Assembly: GCF_024171785.1 (NCBI RefSeq)
Contig: NZ_JAMTCK010000006.1
Coordinates: forward strand, 310,001-374,000
DNA: 64,000 nt
DNA from: Goodfellowiella coeruleoviolacea
Lineage (GTDB): Bacteria > Actinomycetota > Actinomycetes > Mycobacteriales > Pseudonocardiaceae
Direction of reading: 5' to 3'
Shown here in pieces: positions 52,400 to 62,486 of the stretch. The notes under the pieces were generated by a model. It made no database searches. It saw only the letters and a program-made list of their open reading frames with translations, and was not told the origin of the DNA. The position numbers and the translations under genes are program-made. Each line of letters starts with the position of its first letter. Position 1 is the first letter of the stretch.

Positions 52400-53596
52400 T
52401 CAGCGGCGGTGCAGTGGGCGGGGAAAATCACCGCTGCGCTCCAGTTGGGCGGCCGCCTCCATCACCATCCAGCCGCCCAGTTGCACGGACAGGTCGCGTT
52501 CCGGCAGTTCCGCCCGGGCGCCCAGGGTGCCGGGGGTCAGGGCCGGCTGGTTGAAGTCCGGGCCGAACAGCGGGCCACCCGGCGCCACGGTCCGGTTCTT
52601 CCACAGTGCCTCGGCCGAGTTGTAGACCAGCTCGGCGGCCCGGCTGGCCAGCGCGGTCCGGTCCGGGGCCAGGGACACCAGCATGATCGCCGCCTGGGTC
52701 AGGTAGCGGGCCAGGATGCCGGCGAACAGCCCGCCGTCCCCGCCGCCCTGACCGCGCAGCACCCCGCCGATGGTGGTCAGGTGGGTGGCGACCGCGGTGA
52801 CGGTGCGTTCGGCCCGGTCCAGCCACTGCGGGGTGCCGTGCACCCGGGCCAGCTCCATGCAGGCGCCGAGGAACACGCCCTGGCAGTAGGTGTAGACGGT
52901 GCGTTCGACCTCGCGCACCTCACCGGACTCGGTGACGTGCAGCCCGTCGAAGATCAGGCCGGTCTCCCGGTCGAGCAGGTGCTGCTCCATCCAGTCGACG
53001 ATGGCCTCGGCGCGGCGCAGGTCGGTGGGGTCCCCGCCGTCGGCGGCGAGCCGGGTGAACAGGATGGCCGTGGGCCCGTTGGCCGGCGCGTTCTTGAAGT
53101 CGTCGTCGCGGCGCCACCAGATGCCGCCCCCGCCGTGGTCGGACCAGGCGTCGCGCAACTGGGCGACGATCACGTTGAGCGCGTCCGGGCGGCGCAGCCC
53201 GATCTCCTTGCCCGCCCTGGCCAGCGCCAGCCCCAGCCAGGCCATGTCGTCGTAGTACTCGTTGGTCCAGCTGCCCAGGTTGCGCAGCCGGATCGAACGG
53301 GTCAGGTTGGCGATCCTGGTCCACCTGGTCTGGGTCGGCGCCCGCATCTGCGCGTCCACCAGGCAGTCCAGCAGCTGGGCCTGCCACCAGTAGCTCCACC
53401 GCAGGCGCAGCCGGTCGGTCAGCCCCGGCGGCCACCTGGTCAGCCCGAGCGTGGTCGTGGGCAGTCCCCACATCCTGCGGAGGTGCCTGGTCTCGATACC
53501 GCGCTCGGCCACCCGGGCCCTGGCTGCCAACAACCTGGAGCTGGCACCTGGGTTGTGGGGAACCTCCGCACCTGGCTTCTGGTCGGTCACGGGCAC
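52400..53596 (-). CDS. Glycoside hydrolase family 76 protein
   Basis: This 398-residue (alpha/alpha)6 barrel has the GH76 catalytic pair Asp116-Asp117 in WTNEYYDDMAWLGLAL. Also visible are GGGIWWRRDDDFKNAPANGPTAILF, DRETGLIFDGLHV, the YTYCQGVFLGACMEL segment and FAGILARYL. GH76 enzymes cut alpha-1,6-mannans and also act in wall synthesis. No signal peptide is present, so it is likely cytoplasmic, unlike secreted mannanases. The GTG start is 53596 or 53590. It lies next to the SpoU methyltransferase gene, 35 bases downstream of that gene's stop. Confidence 0.88.
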   Translation of the reverse strand: MPVTDQKPGAEVPHNPGASSRLLAARARVAERGIETRHLRRMWGLPTTTLGLTRWPPGLTDRLRLRWSYWWQAQLLDCLVDAQMRAPTQTRWTRIANLTRSIRLRNLGSWTNEYYDDMAWLGLALARAGKEIGLRRPDALNVIVAQLRDAWSDHGGGGIWWRRDDDFKNAPANGPTAILFTRLAADGGDPTDLRRAEAIVDWMEQHLLDRETGLIFDGLHVTESGEVREVERTVYTYCQGVFLGACMELARVHGTPQWLDRAERTVTAVATHLTTIGGVLRGQGGGDGGLFAGILARYLTQAAIMLVSLAPDRTALASRAAELVYNSAEALWKNRTVAPGGPLFGPDFNQPALTPGTLGARAELPERDLSVQLGGWMVMEAAAQLERSGDFPRPLHRR

Positions 53597-53631
53597 ATGG
53601 TGCGCACTAGATCGTTCTCACGCTCGTTGAA

Positions 53632-54288
53632 TCACCAGGCCGTGTCGAGATCGGCGTGCTGACGCACCCAGGCGTGCATCACGATGCCGGCCGCGACCCC
53701 CGCGTTGATCGACCGGGTCGACCCGAACTGGGCGATGGAGACCACCACGGCCGCGCCCTGGCGGGCCTGCTCGGTCAGCCCGGGTCCCTCCTGGCCGAAC
53801 AGCAGCAGGCAGCGGGCCGGCAGCGGGGTGCGCTCGATCGGCCGGGACCCCGGTGTGTTGTCCACGGCCACCACGGTCAGGTCCTCGGCCGCGGCGTAGT
53901 CCAGCAGTGCGGTCACGTCCGGGTGGTGCAGCACGTGCTGGTAGCGGTCGGTGACCATGGCGCCGCGCCGGTTCCACCGCCGCCGGCCCACGATGTGCAC
54001 GGCCTTGGCCGCGAACGCGTTGGCGGTGCGCACCACCGTGCCGATGTTGTGGTCGTGCTGGAAGTTCTCGATGGCGACGTGGAAGTCGTGCCGCCGCCGG
54101 TCCAGGTCGGCCACCACGGCCTCGCGCCGCCAGTACCGGTAGGCGTCCACCACGTTGCGGCGGTCGCCGCCGGCCAGCAGTTCCGGGTCGTAGCGCTCGT
54201 CCGTGGGCCACGGGCCTTCCCACGGTCCGACGCCGACCGGTTCAGCTGGCCCCCACTCCGTGGGACCGACTGGCTCCTCGGTCACCAC
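53632..54288 (-). CDS. SpoU/TrmH-family RNA 2'-O-methyltransferase
   Basis: This 218-residue SPOUT-class enzyme has motif 1 QHDHNIGTVVRTANAF, motif 2 LLFGQEGPGL and motif 3 STRSINAGVAAGIVMHAW, the knot that binds S-adenosylmethionine. The target is rRNA or tRNA ribose. The start is GTG 54288, or GTG 54285 with AGGAGG four bases upstream, and it overlaps the DUF2784 gene by 47 bases. The place upstream of pyrE and clpB matches Rv0380c of mycobacteria. Confidence 0.9.
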   Translation of the reverse strand: MVTEEPVGPTEWGPAEPVGVGPWEGPWPTDERYDPELLAGGDRRNVVDAYRYWRREAVVADLDRRRHDFHVAIENFQHDHNIGTVVRTANAFAAKAVHIVGRRRWNRRGAMVTDRYQHVLHHPDVTALLDYAAAEDLTVVAVDNTPGSRPIERTPLPARCLLLFGQEGPGLTEQARQGAAVVVSIAQFGSTRSINAGVAAGIVMHAWVRQHADLDTAW

Positions 54289-54634
54289 GCCTCCTGAGGT
54301 AGAGGCCGATCCAGGAGGTGAGCACGAGCGCGGCCACCACGACCTGGACGACCCGCCCGTACTGCTCCGGGTACCACACGCCGTCGATGTAGGTGTCGAT
54401 GAACCCGCTGGGCCCCAGCTCGGGCAGGCCCGCCTGGCGGCGGAACAGGTTCTCCAGCGAGGTCAGCGGGCAGGCCACCGGGAAGGTGATCACCAGCAGC
54501 CCCCAGGCGGCCAGCGCCAGGTGCGCGTAGAACAGACCGCGCCAGCGCCAGGCGAGGAACCCGCCGAACACGATGAACCCGAGCACGGCGAAGTGCACCG
54601 CTGTCGTGATCACGACCAGCGACTGTGCGATCAT
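54242..54634 (-). CDS. DUF2784 family membrane protein
   Basis: This 130-residue protein has four hydrophobic segments (SLVVITTAVHFAVLGFIVFGG, GLFYAHLALAAWGLLVITF, VVQVVVAALVLTSWIGLYL). The pattern VACPLTSLENLFRRQAG and GFIDTYIDGVWYPEQYG is that of DUF2784, a small family without known role. ATG at 54634, with GGGGAGGT upstream. The 3' 47 bases overlap the methyltransferase start, which suggests coupled translation. Confidence 0.88.
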   Translation of the reverse strand: MIAQSLVVITTAVHFAVLGFIVFGGFLAWRWRGLFYAHLALAAWGLLVITFPVACPLTSLENLFRRQAGLPELGPSGFIDTYIDGVWYPEQYGRVVQVVVAALVLTSWIGLYLRRRGDRGASRSHGVGAS

Positions 54635-54961
54635 GGTGACCTCCCCAGGCCAGAATATGCCGACCCGAGAGGGTTGTGCGGGCCATGTCTGTCGAAAACC
54701 TCACTCTGTTCGCCGCACGCGGGCAGCGCGTCGCGCGCACTTCAGCGGTGTTCCAGGGCGCTGGCCGCCCCACCGGCCGCGGCTGTCACCGGGTTCCGGC
54801 GGGTCGGGCCGGGCGGGGGTGCCGGGGTTCGCGCACCACCCGACCCGGCCGGTGTCGGTGGTTGCGGCGCTGGTCAGCGCCGGGTGGGGCAAGGGCGGGT
54901 GGCAGAGCCATCCGCCCGGCTCGCGCCGTTCCCTGACCGAACGACGACTTCGGTGCACGCC
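54635..54961. other. 327-bp gap between pyrE and the DUF2784 gene
   Basis: No convincing gene. It holds a short hairpin after pyrE (CGGCGCTG/CAGCGCCG at 54865-54882) and a long-range inverted repeat CGGGTCGGG/CCCGACCCG (54800-54847). The promoter of the DUF2784 gene must lie near 54640-54680. Confidence 0.5.
54865..54882 (-). terminator. Possible pyrE terminator
   Basis: CGGCGCTG (54865-54872) and CAGCGCCG (54875-54882), about 80 bases past the pyrE stop. The two-base loop needs opening of one pair. Confidence 0.4.
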
Positions 54962-55534
54962 CTACCGCTCGGCGAGTCCGATGTCGGCGAGGTCCAGCAG
55001 GTGGCGGTAGGGCAGCCCGGCGGCCTCGATGGCCTCCCTGGCCCCGGTGTCCCGGTCCACCACCGTGGCCACCCCGACCACGTGGGCGCCGGCCTCGCGC
55101 AGCGCCTCCACCGCGGTGAGCACACTGCCCCCGGTGGTGGAGGTGTCCTCCACGGCCAGCACCGGCTGCCCGGCGACCTCGATCCCCTCGATGCGCCGCT
55201 GCAGGCCGTGCTGCTTGGTGGACTTGCGGACCACGAACGCGTCCAGCACCTGGCCCTCGGCCGCGGCGGCGTGCATCATCGCGCAGGCCACCGGGTCCGC
55301 GCCGAGGGTCAGCCCACCGGCCGCGACATAGTCCCAGTCGGCGGTGAGCTGCCGCAGCAGCCGGCCGATCAGTGGCGCCGCCGAGTGGTGCAGCGTGGCC
55401 CGCCGCAGGTCCACGTAGTAGTCGGCCTCGGCTCCGGAGGACAACACCACGCGACCGCGCACCACGGCCAACTCGCTCACCAGACGGGCAAGCTCCGCCT
55501 TGGCGGCGGCATCGACAACGACTACGTCTCGCAC
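54962..55534 (-). CDS. pyrE: Orotate phosphoribosyltransferase
   Basis: PyrE joins orotate and PRPP to give OMP in pyrimidine synthesis. The product of 190 residues has the conserved LSSGAEADYYVDLRRATLHH, GGLTLGADPVACAMMHA, FVVRKSTKQHG and the PRPP loop VLAVEDTSTTGGSVLTAV. GTG at 55534 gives the length of the mycobacterial enzyme; an ATG at 55552 would add six residues. It follows a 450-base gap with DnaA-like boxes. Its neighbours match Rv0380c-Rv0384c. Confidence 0.96.
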   Translation of the reverse strand: MRDVVVVDAAAKAELARLVSELAVVRGRVVLSSGAEADYYVDLRRATLHHSAAPLIGRLLRQLTADWDYVAAGGLTLGADPVACAMMHAAAAEGQVLDAFVVRKSTKQHGLQRRIEGIEVAGQPVLAVEDTSTTGGSVLTAVEALREAGAHVVGVATVVDRDTGAREAIEAAGLPYRHLLDLADIGLAER

Positions 55535-55769
55535 AAGTCGCCAGCCTCTCATACCCGCCGACACCCGCTCACGCCCGCTGACCGGCGCGAACCCGACGTC
55601 CGCCGGCTGGGCGACGGCCACCAGCGACGGCCGCTGACACCGGCTGGAGGCGGCTGAAGACGACTGCCGCGGATGACAGCTGCGGCGGCGCGGCACACGG
55701 GATCAGGTGACGTCGACGGGCGTGCCCCCGGTGATGCGGACCAGTTCGGCGAAACTCACAACCGCCCCA

Positions 55770-55850
55770 ACCAACCGCTCCAGCCGGCCGCCCCACCGAC
55801 CGCTCCAGCCGGCCATTCCCGCCAACCACTTCAGCCAACCACTCCAGCCC
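55770..55850. repeat. Degenerate AACCACTCCAGCC-type tandem repeat
   Basis: Units containing ACCGCTCCAGCCGGCC (twice) and AACCACTTCAGCC/AACCACTCCAGCC follow each other at 13-27 bp steps. Confidence 0.65.
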
Positions 55851-55933
55851 CCACCCTCTCCGGGGGGACGGCCCCTGGCCAGCCTATCGAGAACCGGCGG
55901 GCAGAACCGGTCACCGGAGAAGTTTTCCGAACC

Positions 55934-55962
55934 TGTGGACAACTCCGGCGGGCTGTGGACAA
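55934..55962 (-). promoter_or_regulatory. Pair of DnaA-box-like sequences
   Basis: TGTGGACAA at 55934-55942 and 55954-55962 (TTGTCCACA on the reverse strand), 20 bp apart, same arrangement as at 4576-4603. Confidence 0.5.
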
Positions 55963-55984
55963 CTCGGGCGGCGATCCGGCCGGT

Positions 55985-56764
55985 TCAGGTACGATCGCGC
56001 GCCGTCGCGAACTTGGCGGTGATCCGGCGCAGCAGCGGCCTCGGCAGCACCCGGATCAACCCCATCAGCAGCTTGTACTGCATGCCCGGCACCGACACCA
56101 CACGTCCCCGCCGCAGGTCGGCCAGGCACTCGTGGACCACCTGGGTGGCGTCCAGCCACAGCGGCGCCGGCAGCGCGCTCATGTCCAGCTTGGCGCGCTG
56201 GTGGAACTCGGTGCGGACGAACCCGGGGCACAGCGCCAGCACCCGCACCCCCTGGTCGGCGACGGCACTGGCCAGGCCCTCGGAGAACGAGACCACCCAC
56301 GCCTTGCTGGGGTTGTAGGTCGAGCCGCCACCGGGGACGAACGCGGCCACGCTGGCGACGTTGATCACCGCGCCGTGTCCCCGCTCCAGCATGCCCGGCA
56401 ACACCGCCCAGGTCAGCCGCAGCACGCTGGTCACGTTGATGTCCAACTGGGCCTGGAGCGACCTGACACCGGTGGACCACACCTGCCCGGACAGGCCGAT
56501 CCCGGCGTTGTTGACCAGCAGGTCGACCGGTCGGTCCGACGCCCTCAGCCGAACTTCCACCTGGAGACGCTGCTCGGCGTCGGCCAGGTCGGCGCGCAGC
56601 ACCTCCACATCCACCCCGTGTCGGTCACGCAGCTCCGCGGCAAGCGCGTGCAGGCGGGTCAGATCGCGGGCGACGAGCACCATGTCGTACCCCTCGGCGG
56701 CCAGGCGCCGGGCGAAGGCGGCGCCGAGTCCTGCGGTGGGTCCGGTGACGAGCGCGGTTGGCAT
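55985..56764 (-). CDS. Short-chain dehydrogenase/reductase
   Basis: This 259-residue classical SDR has [15 protein letters not shown] at residue 7, [34 protein letters not shown] with Ser, Tyr and Lys, and a C-terminal extension with hydrophobic and basic residues ([18 protein letters not shown]) like membrane-associated actinobacterial SDRs. The substrate is unknown. The ATG at 56764 is 7 bases after a TAGCGT -10 box, without Shine-Dalgarno, so it is leaderless. Confidence 0.9.
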   Translation of the reverse strand: MPTALVTGPTAGLGAAFARRLAAEGYDMVLVARDLTRLHALAAELRDRHGVDVEVLRADLADAEQRLQVEVRLRASDRPVDLLVNNAGIGLSGQVWSTGVRSLQAQLDINVTSVLRLTWAVLPGMLERGHGAVINVASVAAFVPGGGSTYNPSKAWVVSFSEGLASAVADQGVRVLALCPGFVRTEFHQRAKLDMSALPAPLWLDATQVVHECLADLRRGRVVSVPGMQYKLLMGLIRVLPRPLLRRITAKFATARDRT

Positions 56765-56771
56765 GGCGCAA

Positions 56772-56777
56772 ACGCTA
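56772..56777 (-). promoter_or_regulatory. -10 box of the SDR gene (leaderless)
   Basis: TAGCGT on the reverse strand lies 7 nt before the ATG at 56764; it sits within the 23-bp gap after the upstream gene. Confidence 0.5.
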
Positions 56778-56787
56778 CTGCCGCCGC

Positions 56788-57471
56788 TCACTGCGAGGAG
56801 CGGTAGACCTCGCCCTCGGTGTCGGTGTCGCTCTCGGCGTGGAACGGGTCGACCACGTCGGCCAGTTCACCCAGGTCGCGCAGCAGCCGTTCGAGCCGGG
56901 CGGGGCTGGAGTTCGGCGGCGCCGCGGCCACCACCCAGTCGTCCTCCAGCCAGACCACGGTGACGTCGCCGCCGATCTCCTCGGCCGCCTCGACCAGGTC
57001 GGGGGTGATCAGCCGGCGCGCCTCGGCCAGGTCGGAGACGAACGCGTAGCGCTGGCCCACCGGGCCGAGCAGGTCGGGCATCTGGTCCCGCTGGAAGGGC
57101 ACGCTGGGCAACCACAGTTCGACGATGACCGGCAGCTCCCGGCGGCAGCGCACGCCGGCCACCACGGAGTTGACCTTGCCGTTGTTCTCGTGGTCGAACA
57201 CGTAGACCTGGCGGCGGCCGTCCGCGGTGAACGTGGAGCCGGCCACCACGTCCTTGGCCACCCCGGTGCCGTAGTAGGCGATCGCGCCACCGTTCCAGCG
57301 GGTGGGCAGGACGTGGTCGGTCTCCTCGAACTGCCACCCGCGCAGCGCGGCCCACCGCCGCCGCTCGCGGTTCCGAGCGGATCTCTGCGCCCGATCCGTG
57401 GCGAGCAGGATGAACCCCGCCACCCCAGCGATCGCGGCAACGGTGAAGAAGACCCACGCCGGTATGCCCAC
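56788..57471 (-). CDS. Membrane-anchored hypothetical protein (Rv0383c-like position)
   Basis: This 227-residue protein has one N-terminal transmembrane helix ([19 protein letters not shown]) and a soluble domain with alternating beta strands ([63 protein letters not shown]). It lies between pyrE and clpB in the order found in mycobacteria for the Rv0383c-like protein. Function is unknown. GTG at 57471, 6 bases after TACCCT, is probably leaderless; an inverted repeat TGTTCG/CGAACA lies 50 bases upstream. Confidence 0.82.
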   Translation of the reverse strand: MGIPAWVFFTVAAIAGVAGFILLATDRAQRSARNRERRRWAALRGWQFEETDHVLPTRWNGGAIAYYGTGVAKDVVAGSTFTADGRRQVYVFDHENNGKVNSVVAGVRCRRELPVIVELWLPSVPFQRDQMPDLLGPVGQRYAFVSDLAEARRLITPDLVEAAEEIGGDVTVVWLEDDWVVAAAPPNSSPARLERLLRDLGELADVVDPFHAESDTDTEGEVYRSSQ

Positions 57472-57477
57472 GCATCG

Positions 57478-57483
57478 AGGGTA
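57478..57483 (-). promoter_or_regulatory. -10 box of the gene at 56788-57471 (leaderless)
   Basis: TACCCT on the reverse strand lies 6 nt before the GTG at 57471. Confidence 0.45.
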
Positions 57484-57790
57484 GCCGGGTGAACCGTCCC
57501 GGCGAAGATCAAGAACGGGCTTGTTCGCACGAACAGATCAAGCTGTTACCTCCCCGGCACCGGTGGAGTCACGGCCAGTGCACGACAACCACGCTCCGGT
57601 GATCTCCCCGGTGGCGTAGCCACCACCGCGATCGCCGGCCCACCGCTGGTTTTCCCTGGTGGGACCGATGCGGTGGGCCGGCATGGGGATCCGGCGGGGA
57701 GGGCTGGCGGGTGGGCCGGGCGCTTCCCGGCCCACCCGGGGTTTCCGGCCGGCTCGGCGGGCCGGCCGGGCAGCCCGGCCAGGTGGGGGG
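57484..57790. other. Gap after clpB with hairpins and an operator-like palindrome
   Basis: About 307 bases with a TGTTCGCACGAACA palindrome (57522-57535) and two terminator hairpins (57709-57769). No gene seen. Confidence 0.55.
57709..57769 (-). terminator. Two tandem hairpins terminating clpB
   Basis: GGGTGGGCCGGG (57709-57720) pairs with CCCGGCCCACCC (57726-57737), and CCGGCCGGC (57745-57753) with GCCGGCCGG (57761-57769). Confidence 0.85.
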
Positions 57791-60373
<2,583 letters not shown>

Positions 60374-60448
60374 CCTTCACCTCATCGCACGTCGTCGCGG
60401 CCGGCAGGCACCGCGCTCGCCCGCACACGCCTGGCAGTCACCAAGAAC

Positions 60449-60481
60449 AACGTCAGAAAAGTTGAGCGTGTTCCGCTCAAC
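60449..60481 (-). promoter_or_regulatory. HspR-type repeat (HAIR) overlapping a SigH/SigR-type promoter of clpB
   Basis: On the reverse strand, GTTGAGC, a 7-base spacer GGAACAC, and GCTCAAC (60461-60481) match the HAIR pattern CTTGAGT-N7-ACTCAAG. The spacer holds GGAAC (60470-60474), and GTT (60449-60451) follows after exactly 18 bases, the GGAAT/C-N18-GTT pattern of SigR/SigH. Repressor and sigma factor would compete. Confidence 0.72.
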
Positions 60482-60682
60482 CTAGCGCAACCCCGTGATG
60501 GCCGTCACACAGTTCACCGCATGTGGTGATCCACCCCCACCGAGCCGCCTGGGACGACGGCCCCGCCCGACCGGCACGGCCCCGGCACGCGAGCGGGGCG
60601 CGACACCGCCGCGTCACCCACATGGCCCTGCGTGAACGTGCAACTCGCGGGGTTTGCAAAGACAGCTCGCGGGAGGGGCGGG

Positions 60683-61084
60683 TCAGGAGTTCTGGTTGAC
60701 GTCGGCTGGTTGGCAGCCGGCCACGTCGACCAGGGCCGGCTTGCCGGCCGGGGTGCTCATCCGCAGCTCACAGGTGAGGTGGCTGCCCGCGACCGGCGCG
60801 GGCTCGGCCTCGTCCCCGGCCAGCACGGCCACGCTGGTCTCCAGCACGGTGCCCGCCGGCACCTGCTGGCTGGACCCGGCCGAGGTCACGGTCACCGGGT
60901 GCAGCGTGCGCAGTCGCAGGGTGCCGTCCTCCCCTGCGGCGTCGACCAGCACCGCGACCTGCTGCTGGGGGCGCAGCGCGGGACCGGGCAGCGACTGCAG
61001 CGCCCGCATGGCCACCACACCGGCGGCGGCCAGGACGGCCAGCAGCCCGGCCAGCGCCAGCACGTCCCGCGTCGTACGACTCAC
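60683..61084 (-). CDS. Small membrane-anchored hypothetical protein
   Basis: This 133-residue protein has an N-terminal hydrophobic helix (VLALAGLLAVLAAAGVVAM) and a soluble extracellular part with beta-rich segments (QQQVAVLVDAAGEDGTLRLR, VPAGTVLETSVAVLAG) and two cysteines (LTCELRM, AGCQPADV). No family recognised. GTG at 61084 follows CATAGT by 7 bases; an in-frame GTG at 61093 is also possible. It lies upstream of clpB on the same strand, 309 bases from the clpB start; no link to ClpB is evident. Confidence 0.65.
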   Translation of the reverse strand: MSRTTRDVLALAGLLAVLAAAGVVAMRALQSLPGPALRPQQQVAVLVDAAGEDGTLRLRTLHPVTVTSAGSSQQVPAGTVLETSVAVLAGDEAEPAPVAGSHLTCELRMSTPAGKPALVDVAGCQPADVNQNS

Positions 61085-61183
61085 GCCGTCCACTATGCGA
61101 CAGATGGCGTAGTGCGGCTCAACCGAACAGGCCCATCACTACCCCCGCTCAGGGTATGCCCGCCACGGAGAGTGCCGACCTGT

Positions 61184-62350
61184 TCACGGTCGTGGTGGCC
61201 TCGGCCGGGTGGTCGGCGGCGCTGTCCGAGCCAGCTGAGCCGGTCGAGCCGGCTGAGCCGGCTGAGCCGGTCGAGCCGCGCGGCCTGGGGACGCGCGCAC
61301 CGCGCGCAGCCCGGCCAGCAGCTCCGACCAGCCGCGCTGGTCGCGGCGGAACGCGGGAACCACCACCCAGCCCAGCCCCACGAACATCAGGGCCAGCCCG
61401 TCCAGCGCCAGGGTCGGCAGGAGCAGCGGCGGCCACAGCGACACCGCGACCAACGACGGCAACGCCAGCACCACCAGGCCCACCGGTCCCAACGCCTCGT
61501 GCAGTGCGATGCGGGCCAGTCCGGCGCGGTCACCGTCAACCCGCCGCAACTGGAACCGCAGCAGCCACCCGCCCGGGGTCCAGCCGCCGGTCAGCGCGGG
61601 CATCAACACCCGGAACAGCACCAGGACCAGCAGGGTGGACAGCGCGTCGTCCTCGGACACCAGCTCACCCAGCAGCGTGGCCAGCAGCACGTCGGCCAGC
61701 AGGGCGAAGCACTTGCGCGGCACGCCCACCGCGTTCGGCAGCGCCTTGACGTGGGTCAGCGGCCGCAGTCGCGGCACGAACACGCACACGGGCGCGACCA
61801 GCCAGCCCAGCACCGCCCCCAGGGTGTTCGCCATCAGGTCGTCCACGTCGAAGATCCGGTAGGCGCACTCGTACATGCCGAAGTTGCCGGTCAACTGGGT
61901 GATCTCCACCAGCAGCGAGGCGGTGAACCCGGCGGCCGCCGCCCAGCCCAGCCCTCGGCCGAACGCCCGCCGCAGGAACACGCCCAGCGGCGCGAACAGC
62001 ACGACGTTGAACGCCACCTGGAGCACGGCGTTGGAGGTCAGCACGGCCACCACCCCCGACCGGCCGTGCTTGGCCAGTTCGGTGTTCAGGTCGCTGATCC
62101 ACTGCAGCGGCCACGGCTGCACGGTCTGCTGGCCGTGGCAGACCGTGGCCGGATCCGGGAAGGGCAGGAACACCAGGGCCGCGGTGACGATCCCGTAGGC
62201 CATCAGGGCGTAGAGCACCAGCGACCGGCGCGGCTCGACCCGCCCGTAGCGCAGGTAGTGCACCCCGATGACGGGCAGCACCAGGGCGAAGCCAACACCG
62301 AGGAAGGTGATCAGGCCGGTGCGGATGTTGTCCAGGTATGCGGTGGCCAT
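61184..62350 (-). CDS. VanZ-RDD fusion membrane protein
   Basis: This 388-residue protein has a VanZ-like part (about residues 30-190: LVLYALMAYGIVTAALVFLPF, AFNVVLFAPLGVFLRRAFGRGLG, SLLVEITQLTGNFGMYECAYRIFDVDDLMANTLGAVLGWL). An RDD-type part follows (about 215-350) with CFALLADVLLATLLGELV and the TPGxxLLxxxVxR-like GGWTPGGWLLRFQLRRVDG. VanZ is linked to glycopeptide resistance, and RDD proteins to transport or ion tolerance. The C-terminal PAQPAQ tail is repeat-encoded (61231-61275). ATG at 62350. Confidence 0.83.
   Translation of the reverse strand: MATAYLDNIRTGLITFLGVGFALVLPVIGVHYLRYGRVEPRRSLVLYALMAYGIVTAALVFLPFPDPATVCHGQQTVQPWPLQWISDLNTELAKHGRSGVVAVLTSNAVLQVAFNVVLFAPLGVFLRRAFGRGLGWAAAAGFTASLLVEITQLTGNFGMYECAYRIFDVDDLMANTLGAVLGWLVAPVCVFVPRLRPLTHVKALPNAVGVPRKCFALLADVLLATLLGELVSEDDALSTLLVLVLFRVLMPALTGGWTPGGWLLRFQLRRVDGDRAGLARIALHEALGPVGLVVLALPSLVAVSLWPPLLLPTLALDGLALMFVGLGWVVVPAFRRDQRGWSELLAGLRAVRASPGRAARPAQPAQPARPAQLARTAPPTTRPRPPRP
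61231..61275. repeat. 9-bp tandem repeat in the VanZ-RDD gene tail
   Basis: Five units alternating CCGGCTGAG and CCGGTCGAG (first unit CCAGCTGAG), read as PAQ/PAR tripeptides. Confidence 0.88.
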
Positions 62351-62486
62351 CTCGGGTTTCCCGATTCTCCAACTCACGCGGGCAGGGCAGAACAGGGCAG
62401 GGCAGGGCGGCGCGCCGGGCCGGGCGGTCAGCCGGCCCGCGCGGTGGGTTTCCCGGGCGGTGTGCGGTAGCGGTGAGCGCGGGCGG

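Larger units (their letters stand above)
55535..55984. other. 450-bp gap with DnaA-like boxes and repeats
   Basis: It separates pyrE from the upstream SDR. It contains two TGTGGACAA boxes (55934-55962), a run of repeated ACCGCTCCAGCCGGCC-like units (55770-55850), and no convincing gene. A 79-codon frame here was rejected. Confidence 0.5.

Noticed and set aside
54676-54958. Overlapping 85-86 codon frames on both strands
   Set aside because: Neither has a ribosome-binding site or recognisable composition; both frames being open points to GC bias.
55703-55942. 79-codon reverse frame in the pyrE upstream gap
   Set aside because: It ends in a protein-like SFAELVRITGGTPVDVT, but the middle is built from the local repeat and the only start is a TTG inside a DnaA-like box. 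It may be a decayed gene, which is not supportable.
57522-57535. SOS (LexA) box
   Set aside because: The arms are in the reverse order (GTTC-N4-GAAC) to the actinobacterial consensus GAAC-N4-GTTC.
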